Of a stretch of DNA of 64,000 nucleotides, positions 26,493 to 34,658 are shown piece by piece. Source of the DNA: AAA164-E04 sp014239995 (GTDB taxonomy: Bacteria > Verrucomicrobiota > Verrucomicrobiia > Limisphaerales > AAA164-E04); contig JAQWLM010000056.1 of NCBI GenBank assembly GCA_029247315.1, positions 1 through 64,000 of the forward strand, written 5' to 3'. Under the pieces are notes generated by a model that was not told the origin of the DNA, did no database searches, and saw only the letters and a program-made list of their open reading frames with translations. Every line of letters starts with the position of its first letter. Position 1 is the stretch's first letter. The position numbers and the translations under genes were made by a program.

Positions 26493-27881
26493 ATGTCCCG
26501 TCTGATTCGACAGTTCTGCTTCCTGCTTGTCGCCATCGCCACCGTCTTCCCATCCTCAGGATGGGCCGAGAAACGCCCGAACATCGTTTTGATCCTGGCG
26601 GATGATCTTGGTTGGATGGACCTCCACTGCCAGGGAAACCTCCAAGTGGACACGCCCCATCTGGACGCGTTAGCCCTGAAAGGCATTCGATGCACCAACG
26701 GATACGCATCCGCACCGGTATGCACACCCACCCGAGCCTCCATCATGACAGGCCTTTCCCCCGCCAGGCTGCACATCACAAACCATGCCCCGGGGAATCC
26801 GGATTACTCGCCACCCGGTTCCACCTTGCGCGGTGCAAGATGGACCACCCACCTTGACCTGGGTTACAAGACCCTTGCGGAATACCTGGGGGAGGCTGGC
26901 TACACAACGGGATTTGTCGGTAAATGGCACCTCTCCCACCACAAGGGAAGGGATGCTGAAGGCCCCCTGGAACCCCGACTACGACCGGAACACCAGGGAT
27001 TTGACCTGAACGTAGGTGGATGCGACTACGGCGGCCCTCCCAGTTATTTTGAACCCTACCGCATCCCAAACATACCACCCCGCAAAACGGGCGATTACCT
27101 ACCGGAACGTCTGGCAGACGAGTGCATTTCCTTTTTGGATCAGCAGGTTAAAGATCCGTTCTTTCTGTGCTGGTGGAATTACTCAGTGCACTACCCCATA
27201 CAAGCTCCTGAGCACCTGATCGAAAAATACCGCAAAAAAAAATCAAAACGCCCAGCCTACCTCGCCATGATCGAAGGCATGGACAAGGCCATTGGCAGGG
27301 TGTTGGATCATCTTGAGCAAACACAACTGAACTCAAACACCCTCGTGGTATTTACCTCCGATAACGGTTCCCTTTTCGAAAACACTCCCCTGCGGGCCAG
27401 CAAGGGTTACCTCTACGAGGGAGGCATCAGGGTTCCATGGATCATCCAGTGGCCAGGCCGGATTCCAAGCGGGGTTGTTGAGCCAAGGCCGGTCATCAGT
27501 ACTGACTTGTTCCCCACATTCCTGGAAGCCGCCGGGATCGCATTGCCAGAGAAGGGCCTGTGTGATGGAAAAAGCCTGATTCCCTTGTGGACGGGTAAAG
27601 ATCCATTCACTCGGGATGCACTTTTCTTTCACTACCCCAATTACGCCTTTCACAAGGATAATCGGCTTGGGAGTGCCATCCGGGTCGGCGAGTTCAAGCT
27701 GATTCAATACTACGATGGATCTCCCGTGGAACTGTATGACCTTGCCCATGATGCAGGCGAAACACGGGATCTAGCCGCCACAACACCATCGAAGGCAATG
27801 GAACTTCAGGGGCGATTACGGGAATGGCTGAAACAAATGAAGGCGCACATGCCACTGCTTGATGGACGACCGGCAAAATAG
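26493..27881 (+). CDS. Secreted sulfatase (type I, Cys-type)
   Basis: Second sulfatase, 462 aa, with a signal peptide (about 1-25, ending SGWA). The formylglycine motif is CTPTR (Cys about 77) followed by ASIMTG. Metal residues occur in LILADDLGWMD (about 33-43), and GKWHL and FTSDNGSLFENTPLRASKG fit the family. The frame is open from a TTG at 26472, but ATG at 26493 gives the clean signal peptide. It resembles the N-acetylgalactosamine-6-sulfatase-type group common in this phylum, although substrate cannot be fixed. It is divergent from eno and not paired with another polysaccharide gene. It differs from the 14370 sulfatase in the motif (CTPTR against CSPSR). Confidence 0.93.
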   Translation: MSRLIRQFCFLLVAIATVFPSSGWAEKRPNIVLILADDLGWMDLHCQGNLQVDTPHLDALALKGIRCTNGYASAPVCTPTRASIMTGLSPARLHITNHAPGNPDYSPPGSTLRGARWTTHLDLGYKTLAEYLGEAGYTTGFVGKWHLSHHKGRDAEGPLEPRLRPEHQGFDLNVGGCDYGGPPSYFEPYRIPNIPPRKTGDYLPERLADECISFLDQQVKDPFFLCWWNYSVHYPIQAPEHLIEKYRKKKSKRPAYLAMIEGMDKAIGRVLDHLEQTQLNSNTLVVFTSDNGSLFENTPLRASKGYLYEGGIRVPWIIQWPGRIPSGVVEPRPVISTDLFPTFLEAAGIALPEKGLCDGKSLIPLWTGKDPFTRDALFFHYPNYAFHKDNRLGSAIRVGEFKLIQYYDGSPVELYDLAHDAGETRDLAATTPSKAMELQGRLREWLKQMKAHMPLLDGRPAK

Positions 27882-28076
27882 AAGGCCTTAGGGTGAAATC
27901 CGACTGCATTGCCAAGCCCGGCGTTTCCGAACATCGATAGCACCTTGATGCTTGCAAGAAACATCTTCCCTCAAAACATGGCGTGGCATGGAGGGAGTAT
28001 CTAACGTGTTTTGCCCTTGTCCCATCGCCCTGCCCCGGGATGAACTTGGCAGCGTGGAACTGTGTATCTGGGCGAC

Positions 28077-28628
28077 ATGAAGGGATTTCATTATCATTTC
28101 GATTTCAAGAGCCACGATCCTGGACGCCTTTTGCCAAGGCACCTGGAAATGACCCGGCATGCCTGGGAGGAAACCACCCATCTGACCCTGAGGTTGCTGG
28201 CCTTTGCACTCCTGTTTGAGGAAGGTCTTGAGATCAACGGACGACCACTGGACCCTGATGCACCCTACCTGCCTTCCTTTGGAAAATGGGATCTTCATGG
28301 TAAACCTGAGATATGGGGTGAATGCCAACCCGATGATTTTAAACGCATCAAGAAAATTGCGAGCAAGGCACCTTCCAGCAAGTTGGTAATGGTCATGTCC
28401 TCACTGAAGCAAGCAGAGACGGCTCTCGCTGCCCTGGGTCGAATGAAGTTGCGGAAAGGGCGGGTTAAAATCCTTCACTTTGAACCTGACCTGATTGAAG
28501 AAATGAACCGTCACCTGTCGAGGCGCAATAAACTCACATGGGTTCAGGGCACCTGGCAACCGCCCCTGATCACCTTGGACTTTAACGGGTCGTGGTTTGA
28601 GACATCCTTTGGAATACTGGACAACTAG
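28077..28628 (+). CDS. YaeQ-family protein
   Basis: Cytoplasmic protein of 183 aa resembling YaeQ: an N-terminal F-x-F strand, then TRHAWEETTHLTLRLLAFALLFEEGLEI, followed by PEIWGECQPDDFKRIKKI, which matches the YaeQ layout (LRLLAFALF... then PDLW.. G.PD..R). YaeQ has a PD-(D/E)XK nuclease-like fold but its activity is not settled. A GTG start at 28062 would add five residues. It converges with the PEP-CTERM gene with 31 bases between stops. No operon partner is seen. Confidence 0.7.
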   Translation: MKGFHYHFDFKSHDPGRLLPRHLEMTRHAWEETTHLTLRLLAFALLFEEGLEINGRPLDPDAPYLPSFGKWDLHGKPEIWGECQPDDFKRIKKIASKAPSSKLVMVMSSLKQAETALAALGRMKLRKGRVKILHFEPDLIEEMNRHLSRRNKLTWVQGTWQPPLITLDFNGSWFETSFGILDN

Positions 28629-28659
28629 GCCAAATCAAGCATGCTGAAACAATCAGGAT

Positions 28660-29679
28660 TCACGCCTGCAATTTCCTACGCCGCACAAGGCCGAATCCCA
28701 ATAATGCCAATCCAAATACCGTGGCATAGAAGGAAGGCTCGGGCACTGCGCTGACGTTGATTTCCCAACCAACGTCCCTCAAGCCCATGATATCCAGGTT
28801 GGTAAAGAGCTTACGCTCATTGGAAGTCGTGGTAGGATCCATGTTGGCCTCTTGAGATACCCCGTCCAAGTGGCGCACACTGGTGGTTCCATCCGCCCAG
28901 TGTCCATTGCCACCATCCAGCGAAACATTCGATCCACCATTGGATGCCTTTGAGAAGGCTCCCGTAAAGGCACCACTGGAAATCTTACCGGACCAGGATC
29001 CATCGTTGCTGCTACCGCCATCCGCCGTACCAAAGCCAAGCACGTGGGCCAACTCATGCATGGCAGTGGAAAGGAAATCCATCTGGCCGCCTGTCGGGGC
29101 TGTTGTGCTGTTGACATCGCTGTTGTAGAACCAGCTCTCTGAGGTATCAAAGACAATGGATCCACCTCCTGGGGCAAAGTCTGTCTCCGTAGACAGTCGA
29201 CTCCCACTCCCATCAGTTATGCCTGATTCACCCCGACTCAGCACGTTATCCACAAAGGAGGTCACCCCGCTGACGCTGTATCCCCAGGGCCCCGCGCTTG
29301 CCAAGGTGCCCCCAGATCCATCCACATTCCGTCCACCGGCGTAAATCAACAGGGTGTTCGCTGCAATGCTCTTGTCGACGATCGAGTGGGCGTTCCCTGT
29401 ACCGGGATGGTTGAAATCAATTGTCCAGGTGTCTGAAAATTGGGCCTCGGTACCTGCGTTATAAACCGTGCCTGGCGTGATGGCATCGAAGGTGTCCTGC
29501 AGCAGGCCTTCGAAGAAAGAACCAGCGGCTTCCAGGGAGGTCTTGGCGTCACTGCTGCTGAAAAAGCCCTGAGTATCGAGGCTGTAGTCGAACTGGATGT
29601 CAATGGCCGCACTGGATGTCATGCTGGAAGTGCAGACAATGAAGCCGAACAGAACATTTTTTTTCAGTGCTTGCAACAT
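28660..29679 (-). CDS. PEP-CTERM metalloprotease-like protein
   Basis: Secreted protein of 339 aa. A signal peptide covers about 1-25. The zincin motif is HELAHVLGFGT (about residue 208): HExxH with the downstream Gly, but with Thr where matrixins have the third zinc His. A later GHWADGT and RHLDG (about 259-272) could supply a ligand. A conserved-looking block follows (ANMDPTTT, TNLDIMGLRDVGWEI). It ends with a PEP-CTERM sorting signal: VPEP, a hydrophobic helix and RRRK. Such proteins are processed by an exosortase, which is not encoded here. Probably a surface protease linked to the extracellular matrix; that role is inferred. Confidence 0.85.
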   Translation of the reverse strand: MLQALKKNVLFGFIVCTSSMTSSAAIDIQFDYSLDTQGFFSSSDAKTSLEAAGSFFEGLLQDTFDAITPGTVYNAGTEAQFSDTWTIDFNHPGTGNAHSIVDKSIAANTLLIYAGGRNVDGSGGTLASAGPWGYSVSGVTSFVDNVLSRGESGITDGSGSRLSTETDFAPGGGSIVFDTSESWFYNSDVNSTTAPTGGQMDFLSTAMHELAHVLGFGTADGGSSNDGSWSGKISSGAFTGAFSKASNGGSNVSLDGGNGHWADGTTSVRHLDGVSQEANMDPTTTSNERKLFTNLDIMGLRDVGWEINVSAVPEPSFYATVFGLALLGFGLVRRRKLQA

Positions 29680-29819
29680 GGTCCGTGCGAAAGGTGATCT
29701 TGCGAAGAGGTTAAGACCACAAAATCCATCGTCAAGCCATTAAATACTTTGAATGAATTTTGAAAATCATTGAAGGAATTACAAATTGACCGTGATCCAG
29801 CATGGTCCAGAATAGGGGT

Positions 29820-31607
29820 ATGTTTCGGTTTTCTGCAATCAGGCCCCTGACACCGTCCGCATTTCAGGTATGCATGATGCTCATGCTGTGCTTTATTTGC
29901 GCCCTTGCCCTGCAGGCCAGCACCCCGCTCTCACCAATGGAACAGCCTGTTCAGGTGGCTTGGGTTCCCGAGTCCGAGTCCTTGTGGACCGTGACGAAAA
30001 ACACCCACCGTGTCCTGCGAATCAACCCGGACACTCATACCCACACGGTCATTTTTCAGACAGAAAGCCCACTGCATGACCTCAGGAGGATACCAGGTAC
30101 AGACACACTCGCTGCCCTTCAACGCAACCCGGGAAGATTATACCTGTTTAAAGACATACAGGAATCAACTACTCCCAGAATCGCTGCCATCAATGTACCT
30201 CCAGATGCCCACAGACTTCAGACATCTCCAGATGGGAGATACCTGTATGTCCTGCATCACTGGACCCATCAGGCCACTATTCTGGAGAGACGAAAACCAT
30301 TGACGGACGGACACCAGGCGGCACCCTATGAAATCAAGACCACCATTCCGCTCCCGTATGCCCCCGGGCGTCAACTGATTATAGCCGATAAGAACACCTG
30401 GATCATCACCGCGGCTTATGGTGGCAGGATGTCCCTTCTCGATGCCATCACTGGTAACTTGAGAGGCACCGTCAAACGCCCCATACACAACATCCAGGGC
30501 CTGACACTCGATCCCGGAGCACAGACCCTTTGGTTGACTCATCAAACCCTGCACCCAGATGCCACAACCCTGAGGGGAGACATCCAATGGGGCTTCCTCA
30601 TGGAAAACCAGGTCAGCGGTTTCAAGGTAAAGGGACTGGCGAACCATTTCACCCATCCCGGAGCCTTGCAGCTCAAGGGAAAACTGGAAGGACCTGGCAA
30701 TGCTGCGGGGGATCCTGCCGCGGTCCTGTGGACCGATCAGGGCGAGATGGTAGTCGCCCTTGCCGGTGTTGGAGAAGTGGCGGTGCTGCGGAATGATTCC
30801 TCTCAGGTAGACCGGCTGGGTGTCGGCAGACGTCCCACAGCATTGGCTTACGACAGCAAGCACCGCAGGGTTTTCATCGCCAACACGCTGTCGGACTCTT
30901 TTTCCGTCCTGCAACTTGCACCCTCACCTCGCATCTCGGGAACCATTCGTCTGGGACCCCGCCGAAAAAGGTCACTGCTGGCCGAGGGAGAACGCCTGTT
31001 TTTTGATGCCCATCAGTCTTTTCACGGGTGGTTCAGCTGCCACAGTTGTCATACCGATGGACATGCCAACGGCAGGTTAAACGATAACGAAGCCGATGGT
31101 AGTTTTGGAGCGCCCAAGAACATCCCCACACTGCTGGGTGTCGCCAACACAGCTCCATGGAGTTGGCTTGGAAAACGTGACGACCTTACCGAACAGGTGC
31201 ATCGATCCATCGAGACCACCATGCGCGAAGTCACCTCACCTCAGAAGGCGAACGCTCTCCGGGCTTTCATGGAAACACTTTCACCTGCCCCCGCCTTGCG
31301 TCCCGGCTTGACAGACAAAGCTCGCAAAAAAGGCATGCAACTGTTTGAACATCTCCGGTGCGATGAGTGCCATACGCCGCCCTATTATACGGAGGCAGAT
31401 ACCTTCGATGTGGGGCTCCAGGATGAAAAGGGCAAGACACATTTCAATCCACCCTCCCTGCTTGGCGTTTCGCAACGGCCCCAATGGTTCCATGATGGAA
31501 GAGCCAAATCCTTAAAAGGCATCTTTACGGAACATCATCACATGATCGACACAAGGCTCTCTGATGAAGATCTCGACATCCTGGTTCGATTCCTTGAATC
31601 CCTCTGA
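29820..31607 (+). CDS. Secreted beta-propeller / di-heme cytochrome c protein
   Basis: Protein of 595 aa with a signal peptide (about 1-37). Residues about 40-385 form a YncE-like beta-propeller, including ASPDGRYLYVLHHW-type strands (actual: TSPDGRYLYVLHH) and AYDSKHRRVFIANTLSDSFSV. The C-terminal 210 residues carry two c-type heme motifs, CHSCH (near 403) and CDECH (near 515), in a layout similar to the MauG/cytochrome c peroxidase half-domains. It would act in periplasmic electron transfer or oxidation. ATG at 29820 is preferred over 29802 because it sits just before the signal peptide. It is divergent from the PEP-CTERM gene; no partner dehydrogenase lies next to it. Confidence 0.85.
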   Translation: MFRFSAIRPLTPSAFQVCMMLMLCFICALALQASTPLSPMEQPVQVAWVPESESLWTVTKNTHRVLRINPDTHTHTVIFQTESPLHDLRRIPGTDTLAALQRNPGRLYLFKDIQESTTPRIAAINVPPDAHRLQTSPDGRYLYVLHHWTHQATILERRKPLTDGHQAAPYEIKTTIPLPYAPGRQLIIADKNTWIITAAYGGRMSLLDAITGNLRGTVKRPIHNIQGLTLDPGAQTLWLTHQTLHPDATTLRGDIQWGFLMENQVSGFKVKGLANHFTHPGALQLKGKLEGPGNAAGDPAAVLWTDQGEMVVALAGVGEVAVLRNDSSQVDRLGVGRRPTALAYDSKHRRVFIANTLSDSFSVLQLAPSPRISGTIRLGPRRKRSLLAEGERLFFDAHQSFHGWFSCHSCHTDGHANGRLNDNEADGSFGAPKNIPTLLGVANTAPWSWLGKRDDLTEQVHRSIETTMREVTSPQKANALRAFMETLSPAPALRPGLTDKARKKGMQLFEHLRCDECHTPPYYTEADTFDVGLQDEKGKTHFNPPSLLGVSQRPQWFHDGRAKSLKGIFTEHHHMIDTRLSDEDLDILVRFLESL

Positions 31608-31859
31608 GACGCTACCAGCCTGTCAGCAAGGTGTGTATCCATGCCTTGACAAGGCTATGCAGGGGATCTCCAGAGGATCAATAGCCTTGCGCTCAAAGAT
31701 GGTGTGCTTCCTCCAATGTCTGAATGAAGCAAGTGGAACGATCCAATGAATGCACTGGAATTCAGATCCGGACATTGCTATGAAGAAACCCGATGTCGTA
31801 TACACATACCCTGGGGATTCAAGTCAAACGACACACGATCGAGTCACAATTACTGAATC

Positions 31860-32879
31860 ATGAAAAGACTGATCCATTTTCTCTCGCTTCTTTTTGCAGG
31901 CACATGCAACCCATTGTGGGCCACGGACCAGCTCACCTCTATTCGGGACACGGAATCCAGTTACCAAACAGCTGAAAAACCGTATCACATCCTCCGACGA
32001 GGTGATCTGGAGGCAATCATAGTAGACAACCGAGCCGTGGACGATGAGGTCCTTCCAGGTCATGCGACCGGATATCACGGCCTTGCGGCCCTGCGACACA
32101 CCCAACAAAAGCGTAATCTGTATGTCCCAGCCTACGGAGGATTGAACTTCGAACACATCCACGACGGGAGAAAACAAGAAAGGGACATTCTGTTTGAACC
32201 ACGCCAACACCCCATGCAACTGCGTATCATCAACAAACACACCGTGGACCTCTATCAGGCACCCACCCCGTTTTGGGGTATGGAGAGCTGTATGCGTTAC
32301 GAGTTGCTTCCAGACAATGTGGTCGAGATGACCTTCGAGTGCATCCCTCGACGTGACACCTTCAAAACGGGCTATTGTGGTCTTTTCTGGGCCAGTTACA
32401 TCCACCTACCCGAGTCCCTGGACATCCATTTCATCGGGATGGATTCCAAGACATCGGAATCAAGGGATCCCACCTGGCAAAGGGGGGTGACACCCAGCCA
32501 TGGAACCCTGGCTACCCATCGATCCATGGAGGACCCACGCGTCTTTCCTCATTACGATGACTTTCCATTGAGCCTTGTATACGGTTTTTCCCATCAACGC
32601 TATGCACAACCATGGTATGCGGGTATCTGCCGTGGCATGGCACTCCTGCAAACATTCAGACCGAAGGACCGGATCTGGATCACGCAATCTCCTTCCGGGG
32701 GAGGCGAAGGGTGTCCAGCGTGGGATTTCCAATGGTTCATTCCACAGCCCAAGATCGGTAACCACTACCATTTCAAGATGCGTGTCGCTTATTTCCCGAT
32801 CGACGACACACAGGTACTAAGCAAGGTCCGTGAAACCATTCTGGAACGTGTCAATACACGGAGTCCTGGATGGGACTGA
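31860..32879 (+). CDS. Secreted hypothetical protein
   Basis: Protein of 339 aa with a signal peptide (about 1-21, ending PLWA). I do not recognise the family. The body is mixed alpha/beta, rich in aromatic residues and His, with motifs such as GYHGLAALRHTQ, VPAYGGLNFEHIHDG and FYAGICRGMALLQTF-like text (WYAGICRGMALLQTF); no membrane helix. It might be a beta-sandwich carbohydrate-active protein. It precedes the DUF1080 gene by 58 bases on the same strand, so a shared transcript and related substrate are possible. Confidence 0.7.
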   Translation: MKRLIHFLSLLFAGTCNPLWATDQLTSIRDTESSYQTAEKPYHILRRGDLEAIIVDNRAVDDEVLPGHATGYHGLAALRHTQQKRNLYVPAYGGLNFEHIHDGRKQERDILFEPRQHPMQLRIINKHTVDLYQAPTPFWGMESCMRYELLPDNVVEMTFECIPRRDTFKTGYCGLFWASYIHLPESLDIHFIGMDSKTSESRDPTWQRGVTPSHGTLATHRSMEDPRVFPHYDDFPLSLVYGFSHQRYAQPWYAGICRGMALLQTFRPKDRIWITQSPSGGGEGCPAWDFQWFIPQPKIGNHYHFKMRVAYFPIDDTQVLSKVRETILERVNTRSPGWD

Positions 32880-32937
32880 AGGATCAAATCCATTGAACAT
32901 CGATCTCTTTTATGGGATGTTAACACGCAACCAGACT

Positions 32938-33654
32938 ATGAAAAAAACAAACAATGCAATGAAGTGGGCATGGATCCTGGGAATCATCCTTGCCTTGGTG
33001 GCGGGTTCCTCACCGATGGAAGCCCAAAACAAACGTGTCAACCGCGTGAACAAAAAAGAACGCGAGGCCGGTTGGAAATCCCTGTTCAATGGCAAGAATC
33101 TGAACAAGTGGCGCAACTACCGCAAGGACGGACTCAGCGATGGATGGAAGGTTCAGGACGGCGCGTTCGTGCGTGCTGGAAAAGGCGCCGGGGACATCAT
33201 CACCAAGCGCAAGTATTCAAGTTTCGAACTGCAACTGGATTATAAAATCTCCAAGGGAGGGAACAGCGGGCTGATGTTTCATGTGACCGAGGACGAAGGC
33301 GCACCTTGGCAGACCGGCCCGGAGATTCAGATCCAGGATAACGTCGACGGGCATGACCCTCAGAAATCCGGCTGGCTTTATCAACTCTACCCATCGAAAA
33401 CCGATGCCACCAAGCCGGCAGGTCAATGGAACCAGATGCGCATCTTGATCACACCTGAAAAATGTGAGCAATACATGAACGGCGTTAAATACTGTGAGTA
33501 TGTCAAGGGCAGTGAGGATTGGAATCGACTTGTAGCCAAGAGCAAATTCGCCAGGTACAGCCAATTCGGCAAACCAAGCAAGGGACATATCTGCCTGCAG
33601 GATCATGGTAACGAGGTGGCCTTTAGAAATATAAAGATCAGGGAGATCAAGTAG
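32938..33654 (+). CDS. DUF1080 (3-keto-disaccharide hydrolase) family secreted protein
   Basis: Protein of 238 aa with a signal peptide (about 1-30). The DUF1080 hallmark begins GWKSLFNGKNLNKWRNY (about 47-62), followed by DGAFVRAGKGAGDIIT, SFELQLDYKIS, GNSGLMFHV and EIQIQDN, all matching the concanavalin-like 3-keto-disaccharide hydrolase family. These proteins are often encoded with Gfo/Idh/MocA oxidoreductases in this phylum; here such genes lie at 23516 and 54047 rather than adjacent. ATG at 32938 is chosen because the upstream frame from 32830 overlaps the previous gene. A strong terminator follows. Confidence 0.9.
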   Translation: MKKTNNAMKWAWILGIILALVAGSSPMEAQNKRVNRVNKKEREAGWKSLFNGKNLNKWRNYRKDGLSDGWKVQDGAFVRAGKGAGDIITKRKYSSFELQLDYKISKGGNSGLMFHVTEDEGAPWQTGPEIQIQDNVDGHDPQKSGWLYQLYPSKTDATKPAGQWNQMRILITPEKCEQYMNGVKYCEYVKGSEDWNRLVAKSKFARYSQFGKPSKGHICLQDHGNEVAFRNIKIREIK

Positions 33655-33685
33655 TCATTCCTCCCCAACCTCCCAAGTTTAAAGT

Positions 33686-33716
33686 AAACGCGATTCCTTC
33701 CGGAATCGCGTTTTTT
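33686..33716 (+). terminator. Rho-independent terminator after the DUF1080 gene
   Basis: CGCGATTCC / GGAATCGCG (33689-33697 and 33702-33710) with a TTCC loop, flanked by AAA and followed by six T. Located 31 bases after the stop at 33654. Confidence 0.92.
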
Positions 33717-33821
33717 AATCATCGGAATTTCATCAGGCCACGACGCAGTGTCCCGCCAAAAGGATCCATGCTCGTGTTTCGCCTGGTGCCACCTTGACCA
33801 TGGGAGCAGCAGGGCCTCTGT

Positions 33822-34658
33822 TCAAAGTTCGCGCATCAGGTACACCGGGCTGTCCAGCTTGCCAAGCTGATGCAGGAAACGTTTCTTTTTCAGCCAAGGC
33901 AAATCGGGAAGGATCAAGGTCCCGGGCCGAAAGGCCTCCAGATATCCCCCCAGGTTCATCATGGACGGCGGGTTAAGGACATACATCCTGAAGAGGACCG
34001 CCTTTTCCTGACTGACTTGCGTAAGCCATTGACGTAATTCCAATTCATGCATCGGATCATCATCGGGAAGGTAAAGGACATTTAAGTAATGATGACAGAG
34101 GTGTCCCATGCCAAAGGCGGTTTCAAGCATTGGCAGGCTTTCCTCGAGACGACGACTCACCACGGTGACAGGGAAGGTGATGGACTTGCCGCTCCGCGCG
34201 ATAAAAACACCTCCCTTGGCATGCTGGAGCACCCCCAAAGCCGTCGAGCCAAAACCGCTGGAGGAGGTCCATTGCGATCCCATCGCACCTAGTGCGACCA
34301 CCTCAGCCTCCTTGACAAGCTCCACGATGGTCTGTTGCACTTCTCCCCGAATGACCTGAAACTCCCATGGAATACGTCGGTGTTCTGCGGCCAATTCAAG
34401 CGCTTGGCGTGCATGGGCCGCATTGGCGCGAAAAATAGATTCCAGGCCCGGTTGATTGAGATCCCTCGACTCAGCTGCAGAAGCTCCAACCTCCTTGGCC
34501 AGGGAACATGTACTCAGGCGCAGCAGGTTCGCGTCCTCAACAAAAACACCAAGCAATTCTCCCCCGCGCTGGTGAGCGATCTCAACGGCAGCTTCCAGTG
34601 CCGCAAGGCTATGAGAAGATGCATCCAGGGCGATGAGGATTCTGGTCCTGTCGCTCAT
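33822..34658 (-). CDS. Universal stress protein (UspA-like)
   Basis: Protein of 278 aa with an N-terminal Usp domain (about 1-145): RILIALDASSHSLAALEAAVEIA, then LGVFVEDANLLRL, and ALGAMGSQWTSSSGFGSTAL with the Gly-rich ATP-type loop G-x2-G-x9-G(S/T)-like. The C-terminal half is a degenerate second copy without the loop. It overlaps the upstream Lon-like protease gene by four bases (ATGA), so the two are translated together. Likely stress response; precise role unknown. Confidence 0.85.
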   Translation of the reverse strand: MSDRTRILIALDASSHSLAALEAAVEIAHQRGGELLGVFVEDANLLRLSTCSLAKEVGASAAESRDLNQPGLESIFRANAAHARQALELAAEHRRIPWEFQVIRGEVQQTIVELVKEAEVVALGAMGSQWTSSSGFGSTALGVLQHAKGGVFIARSGKSITFPVTVVSRRLEESLPMLETAFGMGHLCHHYLNVLYLPDDDPMHELELRQWLTQVSQEKAVLFRMYVLNPPSMMNLGGYLEAFRPGTLILPDLPWLKKKRFLHQLGKLDSPVYLMREL

